Positions 22,334-32,790 of a stretch of DNA of 64,000 bases are shown here, in pieces. The position numbers were made by a program, and so were the translations under genes. The DNA is taken from contig JAQMRL010000012.1 of the NCBI GenBank assembly GCA_035578175.1, positions 19,131,215-19,195,214 on the forward strand, in the 5' to 3' direction. This DNA is from Catonia carolina (Eukaryota; Arthropoda; Insecta; Hemiptera; Achilidae). A model generated the notes under the pieces. The model did not search any database. It was not told the DNA's origin and saw nothing but the letters and a program-made list of their open reading frames with translations. Position 1 is the first letter of the stretch. Each line of letters begins with the position of its first letter.

Positions 22334-22371
22334 CTGTTAATCTCGCAAACACAGCAGGCGTGCACGATTTC

Positions 22372-23066
22372 GCACAATATCTCAGAAACGAAATATTGTA
22401 CGAATCTGAAACTTCGAATTTATGTATCAAAAGGGAACCCGACACGAATATTTTCATCAAAATCGGTCAACCGGAAGTAGTAGCTTATTCGTGCAAATTT
22501 TAACTTTTTGCAATTTTCTCAAAAACGGATTCTACAATTTTTTTTTAATCCCCTAGTTTACTAAATTGTTATGCTCTACAAAATGGAGTAAGCTAACCTG
22601 TTGGCTAACATTTTAGGGGCTGTGCTCTCGTGGTAAAAATATTTTATTAAGATTGCGAATTTAATACGGAAAAGATATTTATAAAAGTTGAAGGATATTT
22701 AAAAAACCTACAATTTTAATTCAAACATATTTTTCTACAATACTTAGTTTAGTTTCTGTATTTTACTCATCAAAATCGGTAGCAAAATGCGGCCTAGATT
22801 TTTTTTAATATTGGATATTTAGTATGCATCTAACGCCAAAGAAGTACGTATATAGCTAATCAATGTAGGAAATAAAATTACAACTATTATTTCAAAAAAC
22901 TTTTCTACATTGTCTTATTTCGGGTCAGTTAGTGATTTTCTGTATTTTTAAATTCTACAGAGGTTGATTTTTATTTAGCGTCATTCATTCATGACTAAAC
23001 AGAGATAATATTTTTTATTAAAGTTGGCAAGAGAAAGCCGTGTGAGTGTTTCACAGCAGATTTATT
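22372..23066 (+). mobile_element. HINE-like element, 5'-truncated
   Basis: It starts at the ATATCTCAGAAACGG block downstream of the usual microsatellite and ends with GGCAAGAGAAAGC and hairpin GTGTGA/TCACA near 23060. Confidence 0.8.
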
Positions 23067-23517
23067 TTTGGTAAACTTTAGTTTAAGCTGTAAGTTTTGT
23101 AATAAATTTTTTGTAGTTAGCATCTAAGCATTATGATTAATTATTATTAATTATTCTATTAATAAAATAACTGGTATTGGCTACGTTATTATATCCAGAT
23201 CCTTAAAGAACCTTGAAATTATATTTGAATATTTTATAACAGGAAAATAAACTTTACTAGGATCAAAGTATTTTGAACGCGTTTTATTAATTTTACGTTT
23301 AATTTGATTCGTTGATAAGATTAATGGTCAGACATCATACGAATAAAAAGAAGCAATCAAGTCAATTGACTGGGTATCAACAATATTAATTCTATCATTT
23401 TTAATTATGAATTTAAAACATTTGTCAATTTATTAATTTTAAATTAGCCAACAATATTAAGGATTGAATTAATTAATTCAATTAAGACTAGGCTATTATC
23501 AATTAACATATCAATTA
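23067..23517. other. No gene seen
   Basis: AT-rich sequence without recognisable content. Confidence 0.45.
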
Positions 23518-23658
23518 TTTTTTACTGCCCAATATAAATGGGCTACATAGGGAAGAAATTAGTTATTTTTACTACAATTTTCCAAATCGAGTTTTTACCG
23601 GGAATACATTTTTCCAAATCACCTGAACTAAAAAAAAACATGTTTTTACCGATTACTC

Positions 23659-23696
<38 letters not shown>

Positions 23697-24285
23697 TGTG
23701 CGTGTGTGTGTGTGTGTGTGCGCGTGTGTGTGTGTGTGTGCGTGCGCGCGCGCGCGTGTGTATTTGAACAAATATCCCAAGAACGGAATAACGTATGAAG
23801 TTGAAACTTGAAATTTAAATTAGGGGACCCGTTATAAGAATTTCATCAAAATCGATCGACCGAAAGTAGTAGTTTATTCGTGCAATTTTTCACGTTTTTG
23901 TTATTTTCTCATAGACGGCTCCTAAGATTTTGTTTAAAATCGCGTAACAAAATATCTCAAAAACGGAATTACATACAAAGTTTAAACTTGGAATTTAAGA
24001 TAATTACCATTAGGGGACCCGGTATGAGCATTTTCATCAAATTCGGTCGACCGGAAGTAGTAATTTATTAGTGCAATCTTTCAGGTTTTTGTGATTTCTC
24101 AAACCTATGATTTTGTTTAAAATCGTCTCCTTTATTAAATGATCTGTTCTCTATAATGTGAGATAAGTGGCGTGTCTGCTGAAATTCTAGGTGGTGGGCT
24201 GTGCTTTCACGGTAAAAAATGTTATTTTTTAAACATTACGGCCTTAATATGAGTTTTAAGGTAAATGTATATAATACAGAAAATG
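23518..24285 (+). mobile_element. HINE-like element with an internal duplication, 3'-truncated
   Basis: The 5' region is decayed. A very long GT/GC microsatellite occupies 23661-23761. The segment from ATATC(C/T)CAA(G/A)AACGGAA to TTTGTTTAAAATCG occurs twice in tandem (about 23768-23943 and 23949-24125). It stops soon after the first AAGATTGCGG-like unit. Confidence 0.75.
23661..23761. repeat. Compound (GT)n/(GC)n microsatellite
   Basis: About 100 bp of alternating GT with blocks of GCGC. It occupies the position of the microsatellite in other copies. The open frame through it (23538-23798) is meaningless. Confidence 0.9.
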
Positions 24286-24656
24286 ATTCGGAATTGCAGT
24301 TTAATCCCTCGGGTCCGGCTTCTAGAGCGAAAAATAAAAAAAAACCATTTCATAAAAACTTAGGTCCTTAATCGCTTCGTTATCGAGTTACAGCTAGCGA
24401 AGTGTTTCGTCCGGATTTCAGCCACCCCGATGAAATGATCCTATACTGAGATTACTAGGTCCACAATTAATAGGTACATTTAGTGGTTTTATATCGTTTT
24501 TAACCAGAAAAATTGACTAAAACCAATTCCAGAACCTATATTTCCATATTTTTAAGGATATCTGACCAAAACACATAATTAGGGGTCGAAAATAATACCT
24601 ATTTACGTTTAACGAAGAATAGCTTTGATAAATGCTTAATTAAGTTATTAATTTTT
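24286..24656. other. No gene seen
   Basis: It contains a less AT-rich block near 24290-24440 (TTCGTCCGGATTTCAGCCAC) that I cannot assign. Confidence 0.4.
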
Positions 24657-25923
24657 ACTTTTCTTACCCTACATGAATATATAGGGAAGGAAAGTACTGT
24701 TTTCAAGTCGATTTTTCCAAATCGAGTTTTCATCAGAAATAAACGTTTTCAGACTCCCACAACCCAACAAAACATGTTTTTACCAATTGATCTGTGTGTG
24801 TATTTATGTGTGAACAAAATATCTCAAGAACGAAATATTGTAAAATGTTGAAACTTGAAACTAAAGTTAGGTACTACTAGGGGATCCAACACGTACATTT
24901 TTATCAAAATCGGTCAACTGGAAGTGGTAATTTATTCGTGCAATATTACAAATTTTGCTATTTCCTCAAAATGGCTTCTACGATTTTTTTGAATCGCCTT
25001 ATTGGCTACATTTTTTCTGCTCTACATTAGAGGATTAGTAAATATTTTTGTCATTAGTCGTTCGACTGGTTTAATGCAGTTCTTCAAGCTTTCTATCTTG
25101 CGTATGTCGTTACATATCTGCATACCTGCAACATTCTCATGTTTTGTAATTTGCTTTAAATATTCTAACTTTTGCCTTCCCCTACAATTCGCTCCCGCAA
25201 TATTACCTTCCATTATTAATAAACCAATAACTGGATGTCTTAAGATACGCCCCACTAGCCTATCTTCTGGTAGTATCTTCTTCTGGTACGATGTTTCTAT
25301 ATACTTCTTCTTTCATCCACTCGTCTAAGAACCTCTAAATTACTTATCTTGTCTACCCAATCTAATCTTTAACATTTTCCTATAAAACAACATTTCAAGA
25401 GCTTCAATACTCTTTCTTTCTTCAGCCACGTTTCACATAAGTAGCACATCTGGTGAAATTATTGGCTGTGAACAGTCATGGTAAATAATTATTTTAAGAT
25501 ATTAGCCTTCGTATTCATTTTAGAGCAAACACGTAGACTGTATAATTAAAGTTGTAGAATATAATAAAACCTACAACTTCTATTTCAAATATTTTCTTCT
25601 ACAACGCTTAGTTTAGCGTCTATTAGTGATTTCTATATTTTTTTCCATTAAAATCGGTAAAAAATGGGATTTTTAAAATTGCGGCCTTAATTTACATTTT
25701 ACAACAAAAGCATATAACCTAAAGTTATAGAAAAAAACTCTACAACTTTTATTTCAAGCATTTTTTTACAGAGCTTAGTTTAGCGTGAATTAGTGACATT
25801 CCATATTTTTAAGTTTTACACAGGTTGATTTTCAATTAGCGATTTTCATAATGAATAAAATTAGGTTATATTTTTCATTATTTACATTGGCAAGATAAAT
25901 TTGGGTGAGTCTTTCACACCAGA
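24657..25923 (+). mobile_element. HINE-like element interrupted by a LINE fragment
   Basis: The 5' motif ACTTTTCTTACC is at 24657. The body runs to GCTCTACA, is broken by LINE sequence at 25027-25437, resumes at the GTCTGCTGAA equivalent and ends with GGCAAGATAAAT and TCACACCAGA at 25923. Confidence 0.85.
25027..25437 (-). pseudogene. LINE 3' fragment, same family as 16.5 kb
   Basis: The minus-strand translation shows GKAKVRIFKANYKT-like and LDEWMKEEVYRN-like stretches in the same order as 16980-17180 on the plus strand (GGRQRLENLKQITK). It is broken by stops. The two short open frames here (25002-25328 plus, 25022-25255 minus) are fragments or shadows. The 3' end (GACTAATGACAAAAATA on the sense strand) joins the HINE-like host at about 25026. 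Confidence 0.75.
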
Positions 25924-26471
25924 TTTTTTTTAAAGAATTAAATATACGGTGGACGTTTCCACACATTTAACGTAGAGAAACCTGAATTAAAATCGGTCCA
26001 CCCCATATATTTAGAGCCGATTGAATTTATGAAATCACCTCGAATAGAAATAACATAAAAATCGGTTAAAAGTGAGTAAATTTAATATTTGTTTAAGATT
26101 TATTACCATATTTATCAATTTTCTGGATCATATATCATTCGCTTAAATCTAACAAGCGTGGAGAAAAAATACTGACGCTGGTACAAATTTAACATCTAGT
26201 TAGAAGAGTATGACTTCTTAATTTTCTTTCAAAGTTACTCCGGTACTGAATGCAATATTTCAACATTTATTAGTGAAGATAAATGGCGGGAATCTAATGA
26301 GCTGACAACGACCGGTTTTTCTACTCTCACACGCAGACACACGCCCGGGTAGATATCAAAGACGTTAACACCAATGGCTGATCCCTATCAGCGCCGTTTC
26401 ATGTCAATTATTTTAATGAAATCGGTCTTTACATAAAGTGATACTTCTACACAAAGTTAAACCTTAATCTA
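25924..26471. other. No gene seen
   Basis: Unassigned AT-rich DNA. Confidence 0.4.
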
Positions 26472-26548
26472 AAATCTGGTGTGAAGCATTCACACGACTT
26501 TCTTAGGCTAATGTAAATATGAGTAATATAACCTATATTTAATCATTA

Positions 26549-27025
26549 AGGCTTATTCCCACGATGATAGTTTACGAGCAGTGCTGCTAGCATTACCAGG
26601 ACCAACTAGCGCGTTGGTGACGGTTTCCATGGAGCTAATTAATTATTGCTAGCGCTCTGAAAACATAATTATGTGTATTGCTGTTCAAAGTACGGCTTAA
26701 TAGTAATTAGCAACGTTTCCAAACGTTCACACCTAGCTAATTTACTAGGGCTAGTCAATCACGTGACCTTTTCTCCCCTACTAGCGCTAGTCAAGCATCG
26801 TTTCCAAACGTTCACACCTAGCTAATTTAGGGCTAGTCAATCACGTGACCTTTTCTCCCCTACTAGCGCTAGTAAAATCAAACATGTTCTATGTCTCTAG
26901 CACGCTAATGAATACCAGCGCTTTAACCTAACTAGTTGCTAGTCGTTCGTTCCCACGACGCTAGTTTACTACTAGCTGGACTTTAACTAACCAGCTGGTT
27001 AAGTAGACTAGCAAGGAATAGGCCT
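26549..27025. mobile_element. PIF/Harbinger-like MITE rich in CTAG
   Basis: 477 bp with 11-bp inverted ends AGGCTTATTCC and GGAATAGGCCT, flanked by TTA on both sides (26546-26548, 27026-27028). A 3-bp TWA duplication is the Harbinger signature. It is inserted in a HINE-like copy whose sequence continues across the site. It is densely packed with CTAG/GCTAG motifs, and a segment starting CGTTTCCAAACG is tandemly duplicated with an 86-bp period (26713 and 26799). Confidence 0.75.
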
Positions 27026-27059
27026 TTAGTAAACAGTGTAAAATGAAAAACATTGTTTT

Positions 27060-27162
27060 TTATTGTTGTTTAGGTCATCAGCCGAAAGGCTGGTTTGAAC
27101 CTCTAGAGGTTTTACTAAGTAAAACAAGCAGTGAGGTGGTTTACCAATGCCTTCCTCACCTG
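27060..27162 (-). mobile_element. SINE-B, 3' part only
   Basis: It runs from TTGTTGTTTAGGTCATCAGC (tail end) through the palindromes to CCTTCCTCAC, where it breaks off, so it lacks about 290 bp of 5' sequence. Confidence 0.75.
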
Positions 27163-27526
27163 TTTTTTATTACAACAAAGAAAATCTACAATTTGTTCGC
27201 CATGGAACAATAAATAGATAATTATGAATGAATTAGTAATAACTAAAATGTAACTGGTGTATGTATCTTGAATGGAGGATTAACCCATCGATGCACCTCC
27301 TCTGGATCTTGTCTTAATTAATAATTATGTTTTATCTTAAAAAAAGGTTTGTTCGATGTTTTTGTCCTAGCCGTCTCGGTTTTTGTGTGTTGTCTAGGCG
27401 GTTCACGCTGCCAAAAAGGTAGGATAATTTTCTAATTTCGTGTGATAAGTTGAGGAGTTCACGATTTCGAAAAATCTACATGAAACAGTAGGTACTTTTC
27501 TTCCCTATAAGGCAAGAAAAAGTAAA

Positions 27527-27632
27527 AAAGGAGAGAGACTGATTGGACGTAGAGGTATTGAGCGGAGAGCGGAGAGGTAGAGAAGATATAAAGTGAGAGA
27601 GAGAAAGAGTTAGAGAGAGAGAAATTAGTAAA
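27527..27632. repeat. Purine-rich GA tract
   Basis: The plus strand is almost entirely A and G with many GAGA units. It directly follows the 5' end of a HINE-like copy. Confidence 0.7.
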
Positions 27633-27639
27633 AGTAATA

Positions 27640-28834
27640 CAGTTTAATGATCATTGGAAAAATGCAGTGGATTGTTGACCAGTTTAAAAAAAAAGTAGAA
27701 AAGTACGGTTATAAAAATTGTACAGGATAATAACATTATCTTTGCATATTTGTGAAGTTGTTTTTAATGGGCCATTAAGTTAGGTATATACTTAATTACG
27801 TAAGTACGGTAGCTTTAAGATGAATTACATATCGTACAAAACATGATATTTAAGCTGAAAGAAAATAACTGTTATTAAAAAACATTACATAAGTAATTAC
27901 AAGGAAACGAATTTATTTGCATTAATTTTATATCTCTGATAATTTGGAGAAGTGACTAACTTGTTTATCTGTCCTTAATAATCTGTAATATCCTACCGAT
28001 ATTTTTTATTTTTACTCCACTTTGTCCGTATAAAGTTCACCTACCACCAACCCTTGCCACTGCCAACTGTGCTTCTCGGGAAACTTAACTTAAAACGTTC
28101 AACTTCTCACACACACTTGCAGTTTGAAAACAAAATCACGATTGTAGGCTACAAATAAAATCCATAGTACTGGAAAAAATAATTTTTTTGATATTAATAC
28201 GAATCACCAGTGGAAGGAGAGAAATAACTGAATATGTACCTACTATAATAATACCACAAAGGCCTAAAATTGAGTTATTTAAACGGTTTTATTTGTATTT
28301 AGTCCCTAAAACCTTCAACTACGTACCAAAGGATAAGAAAAATACTAAAAATTTTAAACGCTTTTCCATATTGATGATCGAGTGGTTGTTTATGGTTGAA
28401 GACAGATACATTTTTCTAATATTATTTATTTCATTTCCTTTGTTTACTATTAATTTTTTTTTTTTTTGTTAATATGTGCAAGACATGTAATTGGTACTTT
28501 CTTTCTATAGGCCTAGTTACTTTTAATTAGTTATCCGCTTCTACTTTGCGATCAAAGATTGTCGTAATTCATATTAATTCTTTTTTTTTTGTTGTATTTT
28601 CATAAATATATACTTTTGTTAATATTGGCTATATATTGCTACATCTTTGACGTTGTATTTCCACGGATGGCTTAGCAAAAGCTGTCTTTTGCTAAAATAC
28701 CTAGTTCCACATTTTAAATAAAATTCCTATTTAATTTAATTATTTTTTTATTTAAGTTACATTTGTATACTGATTTGTGTATTTTGTCTTTATTTCGTAT
28801 TAATATGTGGAATAAAGATTACTATTATTATGTG
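27640..28834. other. No gene seen; possible LINE 3' tail at its end
   Basis: The 94-codon frame at 28188-28472 is basic and hydrophobic but I do not recognise it. ATGTGGAATAAAGATTACTA with an ATT run near 28808-28832 resembles a retroposon 3' end, so part of this stretch may be untranslated LINE sequence. Confidence 0.35.
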
Positions 28835-29560
28835 TCTCTCAAAAAAGGATCCTAATTTCTTTAAAAATCACCGTCTTTAGTACATTTTTGTGCTCTACAA
28901 GATAGAGTAAGCGGAATGTCTTCTGAAATTCTTGGGAGCTGTGTATATAATCCAGTTCTAGAAAATTAAAACTCGTACAACATTCATCAACTGGAAGTAG
29001 TACATAAATAATTTATTCGTGAATTTTTCACTTGTTTACAATTTTCTCAAAATAGATTGATTTTGTCAAAATCGCCTCATTAACTACATTTTTTATTCTC
29101 TATAAGATAGAATAAGCGAAATTGAAATTCTTGAGAAGGCTGTGCTCTCGTGGTAAAACGTTTTTTTTTAAGATTGCGGCCTTAATGTGCATTTTAGAGC
29201 AAAATTGTATAATTAAAGCTGTAGAACATTAAAAGACCTACAACTTTTATTTCAAACATTTTTTCTACAACGTTTAGTTTAGCGCCAGGTAGTGATTTTC
29301 TTTGTTCATCAAAATCGGTTAAAAATGAGACTTATAAAGATTGCTGTTAAAGTATGTATTTTACGGCAAAATTGTATATAATAAAAGAAATAGACAATTA
29401 AAATTCTACAACTTTTATTTCAAGATTTTTTTCTACAGAGTAATAAGTGTTTTCCCGTATTTTTAAGTCATAGAGGTTGATATTCATTTTGCGTCATTCA
29501 ATCATGAATAAAATTATGTTGTTTTTCATTTTAAATTGTTTACTAAAATTTAAAATGGGT

Positions 29561-29594
<34 letters not shown>

Positions 29595-29632
29595 TATTAA
29601 TTACATTGGCAAGAGAAAGTCGTGTGTTTCCC
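28835..29632 (+). mobile_element. HINE-like element, 5'-truncated with a partial duplication
   Basis: The ACAAGATAGAGTAAGCG block occurs twice (near 28898 and 29100), followed by the two tandem units, a TA microsatellite (29561-29592) and GGCAAGAGAAAGT. The terminal hairpin is shortened. Confidence 0.75.
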
Positions 29633-29779
29633 ATTGTTTTCATGTATACATGTATTGTAGAAAAATATTTTAATAACTTTCTGAGTAGTCTTATTTGTTT
29701 TTAAGTGAACTCGCACATTAATACATTTCTTTCTACCGTAGTAGTTGCCGTCGTGGAAAATAAACAGAGAAAATATTAA

Positions 29780-30430
29780 AGAAAAAAAATAAGAAAGTAT
29801 TAAAATATTTGGGAGAATGGATCAGTAAAAACAATAACGAGAGGATAGCTTCGAAAGAAGAGCGGATTAGATGAGAACTTCATTCATGAATACCAGCACC
29901 TATAATAACAAAAAAGCCTTATCATGGGATACAAAAATCAGCTATTATCAGGCGGTGGGAAGACCGAAACCATCATATGGAACAGAAACACTTAAAATTA
30001 TGTAAAATATCGTATCAATAAAATAATGAGCATAAAAAGGAAAATAGTTCGTAACACCCTAGGACCTAAGAAAGAAAAACACAATTCCAATAGTCCCCGT
30101 TCAAACAGAAATTTATACCGAAAAACTGAAAACATAATCCATGTTATGAGAGAAAGGAAAATTTTATTTTTCGGACATATGGCAAGAATGAATAGGTAGC
30201 AGATTGACAAAACAAATTTTCGATAAAATAAATCTCAAAATCAAACCAGCATGGTTCACAGTACCATTGAATGATCTTAAAAATGCAAAAATCGACACAT
30301 ATGATATACAAAATAGGGAAATTTTGAGAAAAATAATCCAGGGACTGATCTACGGGAGAAAGAACTGAAAGGAGAGACATAAAACCAACAAAAATGAACA
30401 ACTTAAACGGAGGTCACGAATCCTTATACT
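29780..30430 (+). pseudogene. LINE post-RT / C-terminal fragment
   Basis: Successive pieces read VLKYLGEWIS, then RERKILFFGHMARMN, then RLTKQIFDKIN and WFTVPLNDL. In insect non-LTR elements the same order (YLG box, 'R..R..F.GHL.RM', 'RLTKQI') follows the polymerase domain. Stops and frameshifts separate the pieces. Fragments of the same tail are at 18.7 and 19.5 kb. Open frames on the minus strand here are shadows. Confidence 0.75.
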
Positions 30431-31557
30431 TTACAATGTTAACGTTTGTACCATTTTCTCAGAACTACATAAGGTGGACACTTAATTTTTTTTGTATGTT
30501 AGTCATTTTGTTGTTCCCAGATGTTGTTTAATCTGATGAAGTGAAAATATTTTTTTTTTCAAAAAGACCTTTTAGTGACAACGTTAAAATATAATTTTAA
30601 ACAAATTCAAATTTTTAAACTCTTAGAATAAGCAGAAAGAATGGATCTTTCAAACAGAAAAAAAAATCACTCAAATATCTTTGGTAGTTCCTGAGAAAAA
30701 GGTACAAATGTAGTAAAAATTCCTAATTTTCGGAAACAGCCATTTATAAAACATATTACGGTAGCTACTTGTATTAGTTGTCGTTGCCCCGGGTGCAGAG
30801 ATTAACGAAAAAATATTTAAAAATGTATAATTGTCGTAAAAAATATAATATTTTTTTTACACTATTTTTTAGAAGAAATTTCAAACTACATTATTCAACA
30901 AAAAACAAAAAAATCATAATTTTCCTAATTTTTCGATCCGTGACCCCTTTTTAAGAATGAAAGATCCAAAAGAATGAAGAGATAGTGGGAGAAAAGGCAA
31001 CGTGAGCAAAACATGAAGTAATTCAGATATTGATTTGGGCTGCTCTCTTTAAAAGGACATTCGGAAGAAATCTGGAAAAAAATTATTCGGTTTTCTAAAC
31101 TATTATTTAACACTTTACAGATTTTCGAGGAAGTAAATAACTCAAACAAAGATTTCAAATGATTTTTTTTTAAACGAAACAACCTTTTGTGTAATCGTTT
31201 ACTATTGGTAGATGTAAAATTCAAGGGAAAGACAAGAAATACTTGAACGTGATTGGTCAAAGAATTATAATTGATTGCCTTGGGTTAAGACCTAGGTAAC
31301 GCATATGTTAACCTTCTCAATTTATGTTAGAAAAAATAAATAAATTAATAATATATTTATATTTCCCCCTCCCCAAAACTTTTACGTTGATACAGCATTC
31401 TATAGTGTCATTCGTACTTCGTCTTGTGTTAATAGTTAGTCAATTTTCCTTCCCGGTTTAAACTAATTATTTAGCGTTATTATCTGTTTTGTTTTTATAA
31501 TGGTATAGGATGATACAAAAGTTTAAAAACTTTTTTATTTTTGTTTTACAAATGTTT
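30431..31557. other. No gene seen
   Basis: The 111-codon minus frame (30925-31260) has K/F/L-rich composition expected of AT-rich non-coding DNA and no motif I recognise. Confidence 0.4.
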
Positions 31558-31579
31558 ACTTTCTCTTGCTTTATATGAA

Positions 31580-32400
31580 ATACTAGCTGTCCGTCCCCGT
31601 TTCACCCGGGTATAATTTTGTGTTTTTTTTTCAATAATTTAAAAATTAGGGTTATAAATAAATCAAAATTAAGATTTTCTAGTGTTAGACCTATTATTTT
31701 TTGTTTTACGTCTGACAGTATTGCGATTTCTGCTAATGCAGACGGTGGAGAATGATGATTTATGAAAATGAGTGATGAAAAAATGCCAGACCTGACCGGG
31801 AATCAAACCCGGGATACCGGCGTAGAAGCCAGTTACGCTAACCACTACGCCAACGGGCCGGCCATTAGACCTATTAGTTTGAAATTTATAAACACGTAAG
31901 GGTTTAAGGGTTAAATACCCTAAAAGATACATTTAAGAAATTATTGCGGAATCATTTTTTAGGTTCACTATCGGTAACAGCTCCACCGAGTTTCAGCTTC
32001 AGCCATCTACCTAATCTGAAACTTAATAAACAATAAATATTTGTTGAAGGGTTGAGCACCGTTTTCATCTCCTTACGGACACATTTTTGTAATACTTGAG
32101 TTGTAGCTGTTTTAGCGTCACTTCATATAATATTTCCACGGAGTTCATCTAACTTGTTCGGAACTTCGTGAATAAAACGTATTGATTAAAGGGTTGAACA
32201 CCGGTTTCAACCCCTTACTGCTGAATTTTTTAAACCCTTGAGGTGTAATTTTTTTAGCTTCACTAAACGTACCATTTCCACCGAGTTTCAACCATGTAAC
32301 TCATCTGGAACTTAGTAAATAAAAAATATCGGGTTAAAGGTTCGAACTCTTTTCAACCTGTTAGGGAAACATTTTAGAAATTTAAAGGAAAACATTTTTA
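31580..32400 (+). mobile_element. Element E, copy 1, with ~145-bp internal repeats
   Basis: It starts TACTAGCTGTCCGTCCCC and includes TTTCACCCGGGTATAATTTT, a motif shared exactly with 41942-42000. From about 32000 it holds three tandem units of about 145 bp marked by GGGTTGA(G/A)CACC (32049, 32191, decayed at 32339). I cannot name the superfamily. Confidence 0.65.
31690..31865 (-). mobile_element. SINE-C (tRNA-like head), copy 1
   Basis: Sense strand minus: GGCCCGTTGGCGTAGTGGTT (A box region), anticodon-like arm, then a T arm CCCGGGTTTGATTCCCGG. No acceptor pairing follows the T arm. Instead a non-tRNA body ends near AGACGTAAAAC. It matches 34131-34281 closely. Confidence 0.8.
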
Positions 32401-32790
32401 TTTGCACTATAAATAACATCACTTTATTCACTAATGATTAAAATTAGGTTATGTTTTTCATATGATTAAACACAGATTATCATGATTATTTTACCATGAT
32501 TACATGATTACCATAGATGGTTAATTAGATGATTATTTACAATGGAAAGAGAAAGTAGTTTGAGTGTTTCATACAAGATTTGTTTTTATTTATTAATTTT
32601 AAAATTAGTCTCTGGGCTTTTAGCAAATGATTCAAAGAAATGTAAAAATACCTCCCATATTTTTATTATATTGTACTTTGAATGAATGAATGGGGGATTG
32701 AAAAAAGAAATTAAGGCCTTCTTATTCATCGCGCATGATACTAGGACTACAGTAGTCATAGTATCATGTTCATCACCCCTATAAGTTTTA

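Larger units (their letters stand above)
26472..27523 (-). mobile_element. HINE-like element, heavily replaced internally
   Basis: Only the ends are typical: the 3' end at 26472-26545 (complement of CCAGATTT and hairpin) and the 5' end at 27430-27523 (GGCAAGAAAAAGT). Between them lie a Harbinger-like MITE (26549-27025), a partial SINE-B (27060-27162) and unassigned sequence. Confidence 0.7.
31558..32578 (+). mobile_element. HINE-like ends around element E sequence
   Basis: It has the family's first 30 bp (ACTTTCTCTTGC...ATATGAA), then element E in place of the normal core, then the family's last 160 bp from TCACTAATGATTAAAATTAG to GTTTCATACAAGA. A SINE-C lies inside E at 31690-31865. Confidence 0.7.

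Noticed and set aside
25002..25328. 108-codon plus-strand open frame
   Set aside because: Antisense shadow of a LINE fragment whose coding sense is the minus strand.
28188..28472. 94-codon frame with KTFNYVPKDKKN, loosely like LINE C-termini
   Set aside because: The resemblance is a few basic residues only; no second motif in order, so not called.
30925..31260. 111-codon minus-strand open frame
   Set aside because: Rich in K, F, L, S as expected from AT-rich DNA, with no motif, repeat-family or neighbouring-exon support.
31790..31862. Possible tRNA gene
   Set aside because: Same family as above, with additional mismatches.
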